Part shown: one piece after another, positions 1-9,990 of the stretch | Layout: each line of letters begins with the position of its first letter | Numbering within the stretch: the first letter of the stretch is position 1 | NCBI GenBank assembly: GCA_013349285.1 | Contig: DUZU01000006.1 | Coordinates: 21,687 to 85,686 of the forward strand | Direction of reading: 5' to 3' | DNA: 64,000 bases | Source of the DNA: Deltaproteobacteria bacterium | GTDB taxonomy: Bacteria; Desulfobacterota; Desulfobulbia; Desulfobulbales; Desulfurivibrionaceae | Made by a program: the position numbers and the translations under genes | Notes under the pieces: model-generated | The model's input: only the letters and a program-made list of their open reading frames with translations | Told to the model about the DNA's origin: nothing | Database searches by the model: none

Positions 1-1596
1 CGTTATTATTTCCAGGATGCTTATGCCTTAAAACATGGGGAAGTCTACATCTCCCCCTTTGACCTCAACATTGAGCATGACGTCATAGAGCAACCGATCA
101 AACCCATGATCCGCTTGGCGACCCCGGTTTGCGGCCCGAACGGCAACCAAGCCGGCCTGCTGGTTCTTAATTTCCGCGGACAGGCGATAATCAATGACAT
201 CGAAGAGCTGTCCCGGACCAGCCTGGCCACCCCGATGCTGCTCAATAAAGACGGCTACTGGCTGCATGGCGCTGACCCCGGCAAGAATTGGGCCTTCATG
301 TTTCCCGGCAAAGAACAAGACGCATTCACGGTCGAATATCCCGAGGCCTGGAAAATTATTGCCCATGAAGACAACGGCCAGTTTATCAACCAAGACGGCC
401 TGTTCACTTTTTCCACCATCCACCCCCTGGCCGAAGGACTAAAATCAAATACCAACGCCCCAATCAAATTTGTCCAAAAAGACAAAGAACTCCGCCGCCT
501 TGATTATTACTGGAAAATTGTAACTTTTGTTCCCAAGCACATGCTCCATGAAATCATGCATCCTTTTTTGTTCCCCCATATTCTGGTGAACATCATTCTC
601 GCCCTGATGACCGGGTTTGCCTGCTGGCTGGTAGCCCACAGCAATAACAAACAGAAGCAAACGGAACTGATCATCAAGGAAAGCGAACAACTATTCCGGA
701 CCATGGCCGACTTTACCTACGACTGGGAGTACTGGCTGGGAACCGACGGCGAATTTATCTACACCTCGCCGTCCTGCAAACGGATAACCGGTTATCCGCC
801 GGAAAAATTCTATGCCGAGCCCGACACCTACCTCGACATTATCCATCCCGATGACCGGGAGATGATGCGAAAACACCTGGAAGAAGAGATGCCGTCACAC
901 CAGGCCCACCAAATGGATTTTCGGCTGATCACCGCCTATGGTGAGGAAAAATGGATCATGCACAGCTGCCAGCTGGTCCATGATGAGGAGGGCCAACCCC
1001 TTGGCCGCCGGGCCAGCAACCGGGACATAACCCAGCGCAAAATGGCGGAACAGCATCTCAAGGAAATAGCCACCCACGACCCCCTCACCAGACTCCCCAA
1101 CCGGAACCTGCTGATGGACCGGCTTATCCAGGTCCTGGCCCGAAGCAAACGCAACCAAAAAAAAGCTGCGGTGCTGTTCATCGATCTGGACCATTTTAAG
1201 GAGATAAATGACACCTTGGGCCATGAGGCGGGAGACAAGGTGCTGATCGAATGCGCCAAAAGAATGACCAAGATGCTCCGCGAAGAAGATACGGTGGCCA
1301 GGATGGGCGGCGATGAATTTGTCATCATCCTGCAGGATATCAATGACATCAATGACGCGGAAATCATCGCGGAAAAAATTATCAACTCCATCGACAACCC
1401 GATTTGGATAGACGAGGATGAAAACCTGAAATGCACGGTCGGGGCAAGTATCGGGATCAGCATCTTCCCGGAGGACGGCAATGACGCCGGCACCATGATC
1501 AGCCGGGCCGATTCCGCGATGTACGAGGCAAAAAACTCAGGCAAGAATCAATACGCGGTTTCCAGCTGCCCCTTGGATGAAACGCCCTCCGCCTAA
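1..1596 (+). CDS. Membrane PAS-GGDEF diguanylate cyclase (5' end outside window)
   Basis: Predicted to make c-di-GMP from two GTP at the inner membrane. The reading frame is open from base 1, so the N-terminus lies outside the window. Order seen: the end of a periplasmic Cache-like sensor domain, one membrane helix (about bases 580-645), a PAS domain (DWEYWLG to IIHPDDRE) and a GGDEF domain. The active-site GGDEF is intact. A REED sequence (RxxD) five residues before it matches the product-inhibition I-site. No EAL or HD-GYP domain follows. The stop overlaps the end of the convergent epmA gene by four bases. The catalytic call is firm; the signal sensed is unknown. Confidence 0.9.
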   Translation, partial: RYYFQDAYALKHGEVYISPFDLNIEHDVIEQPIKPMIRLATPVCGPNGNQAGLLVLNFRGQAIINDIEELSRTSLATPMLLNKDGYWLHGADPGKNWAFMFPGKEQDAFTVEYPEAWKIIAHEDNGQFINQDGLFTFSTIHPLAEGLKSNTNAPIKFVQKDKELRRLDYYWKIVTFVPKHMLHEIMHPFLFPHILVNIILALMTGFACWLVAHSNNKQKQTELIIKESEQLFRTMADFTYDWEYWLGTDGEFIYTSPSCKRITGYPPEKFYAEPDTYLDIIHPDDREMMRKHLEEEMPSHQAHQMDFRLITAYGEEKWIMHSCQLVHDEEGQPLGRRASNRDITQRKMAEQHLKEIATHDPLTRLPNRNLLMDRLIQVLARSKRNQKKAAVLFIDLDHFKEINDTLGHEAGDKVLIECAKRMTKMLREEDTVARMGGDEFVIILQDINDINDAEIIAEKIINSIDNPIWIDEDENLKCTVGASIGISIFPEDGNDAGTMISRADSAMYEAKNSGKNQYAVSSCPLDETPSA

Positions 1597-2519
1597 AGCT
1601 CCTCAGGCACAAAGGCCACCACCCTGTCGATCTCTGCGCCATCGGCAAAGATCATGGCCAACCGGTCAACGCCCAGGGCAATGCCGGCCGCCTCGGGCAT
1701 GGCGGGCAGATCCCGCAAAAACGATTCCGGCATGGGGCCGGGCTTCAGCCCCCGGGCCGCCATCCCTTCAAGGTCTTTTTCAAATCGGCGCCGCTGCTCA
1801 ATCGGATCGGTCAGCTCGGAAAAACCGTTGGCCAACTCCAACCCGTTGATATACAGCTCAAAACGTTCGGCCAGCGTGGAATCACTCTTTTTCCGCCGGG
1901 CCAGGGCGCCAAGTGGGGCCGGGTAATCATAGAGAAAGGTGGGGCAAGCGCGGCCGAGATGGGGTTCAATATGGACAACCATGTCCTCGTCGAACATATC
2001 ATCGGCCAGGGCCTCGTCCACACTGCGGGGCGCGTAACGGGCAAAGGCTTCCGCCACGCTGAGCCGCTCCCAACTGCCGGCAAGATCAAGCTGCCCCCCG
2101 CCGACCTTCAGCACGGAACCCCGGCCAAGGGCCTGACCGACGAATCGAAGCAGGGCCTCACAATCATCCATCAAATCCAGGTAATTACGACCGGCGGCGT
2201 ACCACTCCAGCATGGTGAATTCCGGCAAATGCCGGCCGCCCCGTTCACCCTTGCGAAAACATTTACAGATCTGGAAAATTTTAGGGATGCCCGCGGCCAG
2301 CAGGCGTTTCATGCAGAGTTCGGGAGAGGTTTGCAGATACCAATCTTCACTGGCAAAGGGCTGGATATGCAGTTCCGGAGCCGGCGCCGGAATCCGCAGG
2401 GGGGTGTCGACTTCGAGATAGCCGCGTCCGATAAAAAACGAACGAAGGGCCTGAATAAAAACGGCCCGCAATTGCAGGCCGCTCACATCAATCATCTGTT
2501 GAATTTCCTTTGCCGTCAA
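1593..2519 (-). CDS. epmA: EF-P--(R)-beta-lysine ligase EpmA
   Basis: Class II lysyl-tRNA synthetase paralogue that attaches (beta-)lysine to a conserved lysine of elongation factor P instead of to tRNA. At 308 residues it is catalytic-domain sized and lacks the tRNA anticodon-binding domain of LysS. Motif 2 reads as FRKGERGGRHLPEFTMLEWY and motif 3 as GIALGVDRLAMIF. Its substrate gene efp lies 28 bases upstream on the same strand, which strongly supports EpmA over a truncated LysS. The aminomutase EpmB, which makes beta-lysine, is not in the window. Confidence 0.92.
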   Translation of the reverse strand: MTAKEIQQMIDVSGLQLRAVFIQALRSFFIGRGYLEVDTPLRIPAPAPELHIQPFASEDWYLQTSPELCMKRLLAAGIPKIFQICKCFRKGERGGRHLPEFTMLEWYAAGRNYLDLMDDCEALLRFVGQALGRGSVLKVGGGQLDLAGSWERLSVAEAFARYAPRSVDEALADDMFDEDMVVHIEPHLGRACPTFLYDYPAPLGALARRKKSDSTLAERFELYINGLELANGFSELTDPIEQRRRFEKDLEGMAARGLKPGPMPESFLRDLPAMPEAAGIALGVDRLAMIFADGAEIDRVVAFVPEEL

Positions 2520-2547
2520 AAGGGGGGCGGGAGAAAAACGACAAAAA

Positions 2548-3111
2548 TTATTCCTTAACCCGGGTCACATACTGCCCGGTCCTGGTATCGATCTGAATCT
2601 TGTCACCCTCCTCGACAAAGGGCGGAACCTGGAGGACAAAACCGGTTTCCACGGTAACCGGCTTGGTGTCGCTGCCGCTGGTATCGCCTTTAACCCACGG
2701 ATCGGCCTGGGTGACCACCAGGTTAACGAAATTGGGCAGGGTCACCCCGATGGGCCGACCGTTAAAAAGCAGCACCTCGACATCCATGTTGTCCATCAGA
2801 AAATAGACATCATTGCCAAGCTGCGCCTTGGCAATTTCAAGCTGCTCATAGGAGGTGTTGTCCATGAAGACATACTCATCACCCTGGGCATAAAGATACT
2901 GCATGGTCCGCTCTTCCAGTGCAGCCTTCTCGAGCTTATCATTGGAGCGGAAAGTCCTCTCAAAGGCATTGCCGGTGATCAGATTGCGCAGGCGACAACG
3001 GTAGAGGGCCTGGCCCTTGCCCGGTTTGGAAAATTCAAAGTCGGTCATAATATAAGGATCACCGTCGATCTGAACCTTAAGACCTTTACGAAAATCAGAA
3101 GCAGAGAACAT
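2548..3111 (-). CDS. efp: Elongation factor P
   Basis: Translation factor that relieves ribosomes stalled at polyproline stretches. 187 residues, the usual length, with the three-domain EF-P layout. The modification loop reads SKPGKGQA with the acceptor lysine at position 32, matching Lys34 of E. coli EF-P in the same PGKGQ context. The gene precedes epmA on the same strand, so the factor and its modifying enzyme are probably co-transcribed. The start is preceded by a purine-rich AGGAGA-type ribosome site. Confidence 0.96.
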   Translation of the reverse strand: MFSASDFRKGLKVQIDGDPYIMTDFEFSKPGKGQALYRCRLRNLITGNAFERTFRSNDKLEKAALEERTMQYLYAQGDEYVFMDNTSYEQLEIAKAQLGNDVYFLMDNMDVEVLLFNGRPIGVTLPNFVNLVVTQADPWVKGDTSGSDTKPVTVETGFVLQVPPFVEEGDKIQIDTRTGQYVTRVKE

Positions 3112-3261
3112 AATAGTCTTCTCCTAAAATCAATTAAATCAAAAAAAGTGCCAACATGCGGCCCTTTAGTAATCGGAAACGCTCAATTTTGCAACAACGA
3201 ACTTAACCACCAGCCCATTTTCTTAACCGGCCGGATACCAGCTAAGCCATAACGCCGTCAC

Positions 3262-5907
3262 TTAAAATGCGGCCAGACTTTTCGAGGCGATCTCATAGAC
3301 ATCACTGGAAAGCTGATCCTTGGCCAGAATACGCTCAAGCTGCAAGCGCATCATCTGCTGCCGTGCTTGATCATAACGTTGCCAACGGCTGAATCTCGCG
3401 GTGAGCCGGGAGGCAATCTGAGGATTGATCCCGTCAAGTAAGATGATCCGGTCGGCCAAAAACCGATAGCCGGCTCCGGTCGCATCATGAAAACAGATGG
3501 GATTACCGGCGGCAAAACTACCGATCAGAGCCCGCACCTTGTTGGGGTTTTTCATCTGAAAGGCCGGGTGCTCCAGCAACCTTACAACCGTGCCCAAGGT
3601 GGTGGGCTGCGGCGCGGTGGCCTGCACCGCAAACCACTTATCAAGGACCAGAGCGTCGCTTTGCCATTGCTCATAGAACCGGGCCACCACCTCATGCCGC
3701 TCCGGCCTGGCCGAATGGGCAAGGCCGCTGAAGGCGGCAAGCTGATCCGTCATATTGTCGGTAGTATCAAACTGGGCCAGACAAAGTTTGGTTGCCGCAT
3801 CATTCTCCATGGTCATCAGGTAGGCCAAACAAAGATTTTTAATGGCCCGCTCCCCGGCGGAACCTGGATCGTAACGGTAGGGCTCTTTAAAATGATTGGC
3901 GTGATAAAGCGAGGTGAATTCATCCTCCAGGGAAGTAGCCAGGGATTGTCGAACAAAACGACGCACCGCATGGATGGCATCCACATCGACCACCGCCATC
4001 TGTTCCCCCAGGTATTCCTCCGAGGGCAGGGTGATCATCTGGGCGAAAAAAGCCTTGTCGCTCACATTGCTCTCGACCAGCAGCCCCTTGAAAACCTCGA
4101 CATAATCATCCCGCAGGCTTAATTCGCGCTGTTGCTGAAAATCAGCGATCAGCTCCAGACAGAGCCGCACCGAAAATCGCTGCGCCGCCTCCCACCGGTT
4201 AAAGAGATCATGGTCATTGGTCATCAACAGCAACAGCTCTTCATCACGGTATTGATAATCCAGCTTGACCGGCGCGGAAAAATTACGAAGCAAGGAGACC
4301 ACCGGTTCCTCGGGCACATTGATAAAACGAAAAACTTCCTCTTCCCCATAAAGCTCCAGCAGGCCGGGCTGCTCAGGATTCTGGCCCTGACGCTGCAAAA
4401 GAATCTCGCCCCCGTCCGCGGCCAATAGCCCGATGGCCACCGGGATATGATAGTGGTCTTTTTCGGACTGGCCTGGCGAGGCGGCGGACTCCTGGCGAAT
4501 GGTGAGAGTATAGATCTGCCGGGCGGCGTCATATTCGCCGGCCACGAAGAGCTGCGGGGTGCCGGCCTGATTATACCAATTCTTAAAACGGGTCAGATCA
4601 CGGCCCGACACCTCGGCCATGGCCCGGACAAAATCATCACAGGTAGCCGCCCGGCCGTCATGCCTGCCCAGATAGAGGGCCAGCCCTTTTTTAAATAGCT
4701 CCGCCCCGAGCAGGGTGTGGAGCATCCTGACCACCTCGGCCCCCTTCTCGTAGACGGTAACCGTATAGAAATTATTGATCTCGATATAGGATGCGGGCCG
4801 CACCGGATGGGCCATGGGGCCGTTATCCTCTGGGAACTGCAGGTTTCTGAGCATCCTGACATCATGAATCCGCTTCACGGCCGGGGAGATCATGTCGGCG
4901 GTGAACAGCTGATCCCGGAAAACGGTGAGCCCCTCCTTGAGGCTCAACTGAAACCAGTCGCGACAGGTTACCCGATTGCCGGTCCAGTTATGAAAATATT
5001 CATGGGCGATCACCGCCTCGATGCCCTCATAATCGCTGTCCGTGGCCGTATCCGGCTTGGCCAGCACATACTTGGAGTTGAAGACATTAAGCCCCTTGTT
5101 CTCCATGGCGCCCATATTGAAATCATCAACCGCAACGATCATGTATTGATCAAGATCATACTCAAGCTCAAAGGTCTCCTCGTCCCAGGCCATCGCCTTT
5201 TTAAGCGAGGCCATGGCATGGTCGCACTTATCGCGATTATGGGGCTCCACATAAATCTCCAGGGCAATATTACGCCCGGAACCGGTGACAAAGTTATCCC
5301 CGATCTTCACCAACCGGCCCGCCACCAGGGCGAACAGGTAGGAAGGCTTGGGGAAGGGATCGAGCCAGCTGGCGAAATGCCGACCCTGCGCAAGCTCACC
5401 GCTGTCAATCAGGTTGCCGTTGGCTAGCAGGACGGGATATTGCTCCCGGTCCGCCGTGATCCGCACCGTGTAGCGGGCCAACACATCAGGCCGGTCCTGG
5501 AAATAGGTGATCTTGCGAAAGCCCTCGGCCTCGCACTGGGTGCAGAAATTGCCGCTTGATTTATACAACCCCTCGAGCGCCGTATTTTTCTGGGGATAGA
5601 TTTCGGTTTTTATTTCCAGGACAAACTCTTCCGGAACCGCGTGAAGGGTAAGCGTTGCTGCGTCCCGCACATAGTCGCCCTCAACAAGAATTTTGCCGTC
5701 AAGGCTGATTTCTTTCAGCAGGAGATCCTGACCGTAAAGCACCAACCCCTCGTTGACGGCGCCCCTCTCTTTATTACGACCACAAACCAGGCGGGAGGCG
5801 ACCTCGACCCGATCTTCATAGAGATCAAAGTTCAACTCCACCTCGATGACCAGATAGGCGGGCGGCAGATAATCTTTTAAATAAATGGGGTCAGGGCTTG
5901 TCTTCAT
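3262..5907 (-). CDS. pepN: Aminopeptidase N (M1 zinc metallopeptidase)
   Basis: Cytoplasmic aminopeptidase that removes N-terminal residues during peptide turnover. 881 residues, close to E. coli PepN (870). The substrate-anchoring motif is GAMENKGLNVFN. The zinc site HEYFHNW (about residue 300) is followed by the second glutamate in LKEGLTVFRDQLF, giving HExxH-x18-E. The C-terminal half has the helical PepN extension (DUF3458-like). No signal peptide is seen. The gene lies 28 bases downstream of mltD on the same strand and could be co-transcribed with it. Confidence 0.95.
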   Translation of the reverse strand: MKTSPDPIYLKDYLPPAYLVIEVELNFDLYEDRVEVASRLVCGRNKERGAVNEGLVLYGQDLLLKEISLDGKILVEGDYVRDAATLTLHAVPEEFVLEIKTEIYPQKNTALEGLYKSSGNFCTQCEAEGFRKITYFQDRPDVLARYTVRITADREQYPVLLANGNLIDSGELAQGRHFASWLDPFPKPSYLFALVAGRLVKIGDNFVTGSGRNIALEIYVEPHNRDKCDHAMASLKKAMAWDEETFELEYDLDQYMIVAVDDFNMGAMENKGLNVFNSKYVLAKPDTATDSDYEGIEAVIAHEYFHNWTGNRVTCRDWFQLSLKEGLTVFRDQLFTADMISPAVKRIHDVRMLRNLQFPEDNGPMAHPVRPASYIEINNFYTVTVYEKGAEVVRMLHTLLGAELFKKGLALYLGRHDGRAATCDDFVRAMAEVSGRDLTRFKNWYNQAGTPQLFVAGEYDAARQIYTLTIRQESAASPGQSEKDHYHIPVAIGLLAADGGEILLQRQGQNPEQPGLLELYGEEEVFRFINVPEEPVVSLLRNFSAPVKLDYQYRDEELLLLMTNDHDLFNRWEAAQRFSVRLCLELIADFQQQRELSLRDDYVEVFKGLLVESNVSDKAFFAQMITLPSEEYLGEQMAVVDVDAIHAVRRFVRQSLATSLEDEFTSLYHANHFKEPYRYDPGSAGERAIKNLCLAYLMTMENDAATKLCLAQFDTTDNMTDQLAAFSGLAHSARPERHEVVARFYEQWQSDALVLDKWFAVQATAPQPTTLGTVVRLLEHPAFQMKNPNKVRALIGSFAAGNPICFHDATGAGYRFLADRIILLDGINPQIASRLTARFSRWQRYDQARQQMMRLQLERILAKDQLSSDVYEIASKSLAAF

Positions 5908-5934
5908 GGATTATTTCTCGAAAAAAAATGAAAA

Positions 5935-8100
5935 TCAGCTGATACTCTCAACCAGGGGCACAACCACTTGCTGCTCCGGCTTAAGAAGGTTGAAATCAAG
6001 ATCGGCGTTATATTTTTTAATCAGCCAGAAAGGAACCTCGAACTCGCCCTGGCAGAGCGCCCAGATATTGTCGCCCCGTTTAACCTTGTAACGACGGACA
6101 CCATCCACCCGGTAAGCACCGAAGAAATCCTCTTCCATCTCCTTGTGATACTCGTAGCGCTGCTCCTCAAAACGGTCCTTGTCCACCTTGCCTAAGGGAA
6201 TTTCAAGCTGCTGGTCAATCATAATGGCCTGCCGGTATTTAAAACCGTTCAGCCGCCGCAGGTCCCGGGCCCTTACCCCGAGCCACTCGGCATAATGGCC
6301 CAAGGTTTCTTCCGCCTCAACCTGAATGAGCCCGTAACTTTTCCCCTGCCGGGTGACAACCCGCGCCACCTTGATCTTACCCATGACCACATCGGGGTTG
6401 GCCAGCATGACCGCCTTATCCGCCGCCGCATCTTGAGGTTGCCCGGAAGCCTTTTCGTCATGGGCGCTGTACATGGCAAACTGATCGTACTTAACCGCTG
6501 CCGTATTTGCCGCTCCGGCGGACGTTAAGATTTCCGCGGTTCGCGTCCGCGCCGTTTCCAGCCCCTGAGGCACATTAATCACCTCGGTCTCCGGTTCCTT
6601 AACCGCCGCGGCGGTCTCGACCTTAACCGGGGATGGCGCCGGCGGAGCAGGTTGCTCGGGCTTGACCTTTTTCAGCGGGGCGGGCAGGGACACCGGCGGG
6701 CCCAGACTGGCCAAACGCTGGGGCAAAGACGCAACCTTTTGCTTTTTGGCCACAGCCGCCAACTGGACCACCTGCTCGTCCGGTTGCGGAATCCGCAGGT
6801 TCTGCCCCTCATAAATCTTGGCCCGCGAATCAAGATTATTGGCCAACAGCATGTCCTGTAATTTAACCCCATGCCGCCTGGCGATTACCCCGACGGTATC
6901 GCCGCGCTGGACCAGGTAAAAGCTGCTGCGCTTTTGAGCTGTTTTGATAATATTGGCGGGAAGGTTGGCGGCCAGCCGTAACACCTGACTCTGTTCGGGC
7001 AGTCGCAGATGATAGCCCTTGGGGATATACTTCTGGCCGCTGTACACCGGCTCACGCAGGGCGGGGTTGAGCTCCCGGAAGGTGGCCATGTCCACCTTTA
7101 GATGCTTAACCAGTTCATCCACCCTTACATAACCGGGCATGATGATTTCACGACCATGGAGCGGCGACATAATGCGTAAGCTACCGAAATGTTTTTTGTA
7201 ATCCTTGGCAACCTCCCGGGCCGCCAGAAATTCGGAATAAAAATTTCTTGAGGCAAAGCCAAAGCGTTGGCCGTCGTAATCGTTGAAAATCCTCTCATAA
7301 TCACCATGGGCGTTTTTTGCCTTCTGCATGCCGGTGGCGCCGTGGTTATAAGCGGTAATCGCCAGGGGCCAGCTGCCCAGCTTCTCAAAATTGCCCTTGA
7401 GCAGACGGGCCGCGCCATGGGCGGCGCGAATGGGATCCCGCCGCTCATCAAGGGCATAATCAACCACCATAAACCGCTTGCCGGTTGATCTGGTGAATTG
7501 CCAGATCCCGGCCGCCCCGAACTTGCTGTATGCCTTATAGTTGAATGATGACTCCACATGGGGCAGGTAAGCAAGATCATCCGGCACCCTATGTTCTTTA
7601 AAAATCTCCTTTATTTCCGAGAGATAGGCGCCGGAACGAATAATCCCGGCCTGAAAAAGATCCTTCTGCCCCAGCTGAAAACGGATATTATTCCGGGCCG
7701 CCCTGAACCTTTTGGCGGTTGTCCCCGGCCCGAACAATGCCGCAACCCGCTTCTCTTCCTCGGTTTTGGCCGGCCCCTTGGCCAGGTGCAGTAAAATCTG
7801 CTCATATTTCTCTTTGATTTTTTTAATCTTGTTCCGGTTGGCCTTGCTCGACCAGCTCCGATCGCCATCCCCGAAGGAAACCACCTCATAGACAATGGCA
7901 AGATCCTGGTTATCATGGATCAAACCCTTCGAGGATGGATATTTGGCATAAATGTCGCGCCAGAATGCGACATTGGGCTCAATACTTTTATAGACCGGGA
8001 AAGGCTCCTGCCCCGCCTGCGAGAAAGAAGGCAGCCAAAACAAAAACACTCCCATCAGCACTGCGGCAACCCGAATCCGACTACCAATACGAAGCAACAT
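5935..8100 (-). CDS. mltD: Membrane-bound lytic murein transglycosylase D with LysM repeats
   Basis: Cleaves the MurNAc-GlcNAc bond of peptidoglycan in the periplasm, releasing anhydromuropeptides. The start at 8100 was preferred over an upstream ATG at 8178: it gives a clean signal peptide (MLLRIGSRIRVAAVLMGVFL then a SQA cleavage region) and has AGGTG seven bases upstream. The SLT domain has the catalytic glutamate in HVESSF (about residue 180) and the GAAGIWQF and AYNHGA motifs. Two clear LysM repeats (YLVQRGDTVGVIA and C-terminal YKVKRGDNIWALC) and a degenerate third follow, separated by a Pro/Ala-rich linker. No lipobox cysteine is obvious, so it may be soluble rather than lipid anchored. 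Confidence 0.9.
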   Translation of the reverse strand: MLLRIGSRIRVAAVLMGVFLFWLPSFSQAGQEPFPVYKSIEPNVAFWRDIYAKYPSSKGLIHDNQDLAIVYEVVSFGDGDRSWSSKANRNKIKKIKEKYEQILLHLAKGPAKTEEEKRVAALFGPGTTAKRFRAARNNIRFQLGQKDLFQAGIIRSGAYLSEIKEIFKEHRVPDDLAYLPHVESSFNYKAYSKFGAAGIWQFTRSTGKRFMVVDYALDERRDPIRAAHGAARLLKGNFEKLGSWPLAITAYNHGATGMQKAKNAHGDYERIFNDYDGQRFGFASRNFYSEFLAAREVAKDYKKHFGSLRIMSPLHGREIIMPGYVRVDELVKHLKVDMATFRELNPALREPVYSGQKYIPKGYHLRLPEQSQVLRLAANLPANIIKTAQKRSSFYLVQRGDTVGVIARRHGVKLQDMLLANNLDSRAKIYEGQNLRIPQPDEQVVQLAAVAKKQKVASLPQRLASLGPPVSLPAPLKKVKPEQPAPPAPSPVKVETAAAVKEPETEVINVPQGLETARTRTAEILTSAGAANTAAVKYDQFAMYSAHDEKASGQPQDAAADKAVMLANPDVVMGKIKVARVVTRQGKSYGLIQVEAEETLGHYAEWLGVRARDLRRLNGFKYRQAIMIDQQLEIPLGKVDKDRFEEQRYEYHKEMEEDFFGAYRVDGVRRYKVKRGDNIWALCQGEFEVPFWLIKKYNADLDFNLLKPEQQVVVPLVESIS

Positions 8101-8323
8101 TAACAAGCACCTATCGAGTTCCTTTTTCACTCCGGACAATCCACAACCGAGAAATACCGGAGCATACATCCCTGGCAAAAAGGCAACCTAATAATTTTTA
8201 TCCCACAGAACCGCGGATTATCCCGCCGATTCCAAAATTAATACCCAAACATTATAACATTATTTGCAATCCGGTTGATTAAAATAACAAGCTAAAGCCC
8301 GGCAGCATACCGGCGAGCGTAAC

Positions 8324-9811
8324 TTAGCCGGCAATACCTGAAATTTTATCATCAAGATATTCAAGAAAATATTTCGAATCCAGCGGTTGGCCGGTCACCT
8401 TTTCAAGCAACTCAGTCGGCGGATAAACACTGCCGTGGCGATAAAGCTGCTCGGTCAGCCACTGCCTGATCTTAAAAAAATCGCCGGTGCCAATCGTCTG
8501 CTCATAATCGGAATCAACCTTTTTATATTGCGCCCAGATCTGGGCGGCGGCCAGGTTGCCGATGGTATAGGTCGGAAAATAACCGAAACTGCCGTGGGAC
8601 CAATGAATATCCTGGAGCACGCCGACCTCGTCCGAGCCGACCTTCACCCCGAGGTATTCATCATACTTTTCATTCCAGGCAACCGGCAGATCGGCCACCG
8701 CCAACGCTCCTTCCAACAAGGCTTTTTCCAACTCGAAACGGATCAACACATGAAGATTATAGCAGACCTCATCACTGTCCACCCTGATCAGGCCGGGCTC
8801 GACCCGGTTGATCCCCTGAATGAAACTCTCAAAATCAACCCCGGCAAACTGCGCGGGGAAAAAAGTCTGCAACTCAGGAAAAAACCGCTCCCAAAAAGGT
8901 CGGCTGCGGCCAATGATATTTTCCCACAGCCGGGATTGAGACTCGTGAATCCCCAAAGACACGCCGTCATCGAGATGACTGTGGGCCAACTCGTCGCTGA
9001 TCCCCTGCTCGTAAAGGGCATGGCCTCCCTCATGGAGGGCGCCGAAAACAAAATCCAGACCATGGGGCGAATAGCGATTGGTGACCCGCCGGTCATGATG
9101 GCCCAAGGTGGTGGAAAAAGGATGAATGGAGCGGGCAAGGCTGCCCCGATCAAAATCAAAGCCCATCGCCGCAAGCAGTCGCGCGGCAAAACGCTCCTGA
9201 TCGGCCCCGGCAAAGGGCTCGGCAAACCTCAACCCGGGAGTACGCCCCTGCCATTTATGCACCCGGGCGATAAGCGGCTCTTTCAGCCGGGCAAACATCT
9301 GCTCGGTGGCGGCGGTGGTCAGCCCCTCTTCATAAATATCCAGCAAGGCATCATAGGGATGATCGGCATAGCCGAAATAATCCGCCTGCCGGCGGCTCAT
9401 TACCACCAGCTTTTCGAGCAGAGGCCTAAACAGAGCAAAATCGGAGCGTTGCCGGGCCTCGACCCAGCAGGCCTGGGCCTCAGAGGTAAGTTGGGCAAAT
9501 TCGGTGACAAAAGCCTCGGGCAGCTTGGTATTACGGTTATAACTTCGCCGCAACACCCGGACCAGGGCCTGCTCTACGCCGGAGAGCTCCGGTTGCTCCC
9601 CGGCCCGGGCAAGCAACTCCCCGAGCTTAGGATCAGTTTCCTGCCGATGCAGCAAACCGCTCAAGGTGGCGAACTGCCCGGCCCGGCCCGCCGCGGCCCG
9701 ACGAGGCATCCCCACCTCCTGATCCCACTGCATCAGGGCCATGATATGATGAAGATCAACAAGTTGCGCCGATCTTGCTTTCAAGGCTGCCATGGTATCC
9801 ATAATACCCAC
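8324..9811 (-). CDS. Carboxypeptidase Taq (M32 metallocarboxypeptidase)
   Basis: Zinc carboxypeptidase that removes C-terminal residues from peptides, probably in the cytoplasm since no signal peptide is present. 495 residues, the typical M32 length. The zinc-binding HEGGHALYEQG (HExxH) lies near residue 260. Other M32 landmarks are MQWDQEVGMP near the N-terminus and a GxxHEsQSRLWEN-like stretch (GIHESQSRLWEN). It lies upstream of mltD and pepN on the same strand but is separated from mltD by about 220 bases, so it is probably transcribed separately. Confidence 0.93.
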   Translation of the reverse strand: MGIMDTMAALKARSAQLVDLHHIMALMQWDQEVGMPRRAAAGRAGQFATLSGLLHRQETDPKLGELLARAGEQPELSGVEQALVRVLRRSYNRNTKLPEAFVTEFAQLTSEAQACWVEARQRSDFALFRPLLEKLVVMSRRQADYFGYADHPYDALLDIYEEGLTTAATEQMFARLKEPLIARVHKWQGRTPGLRFAEPFAGADQERFAARLLAAMGFDFDRGSLARSIHPFSTTLGHHDRRVTNRYSPHGLDFVFGALHEGGHALYEQGISDELAHSHLDDGVSLGIHESQSRLWENIIGRSRPFWERFFPELQTFFPAQFAGVDFESFIQGINRVEPGLIRVDSDEVCYNLHVLIRFELEKALLEGALAVADLPVAWNEKYDEYLGVKVGSDEVGVLQDIHWSHGSFGYFPTYTIGNLAAAQIWAQYKKVDSDYEQTIGTGDFFKIRQWLTEQLYRHGSVYPPTELLEKVTGQPLDSKYFLEYLDDKISGIAG

Positions 9812-9990
9812 CTGCTTTGCTTAAAACATATTTTTCAAGTTGGAGAATGATTGCAAACGGAAAAAAACGACAGGCCCGACTCAAACATTCGCTCTTTAAC
9901 ACAAAGAGCCGGGCCCTCATAAGGCTAAAACCGACACGAAAAAAGATCCGCCGCAACACGCCAGGCGGTGCGACCCTTTATCCTTATTGC

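Noticed and set aside
8387..9850. 487-residue open frame antisense to the Taq carboxypeptidase gene
   Set aside because: It mirrors a complete, motif-bearing gene on the other strand; no ribosome site or family resemblance, and long antisense frames are common in this GC-rich coding DNA.
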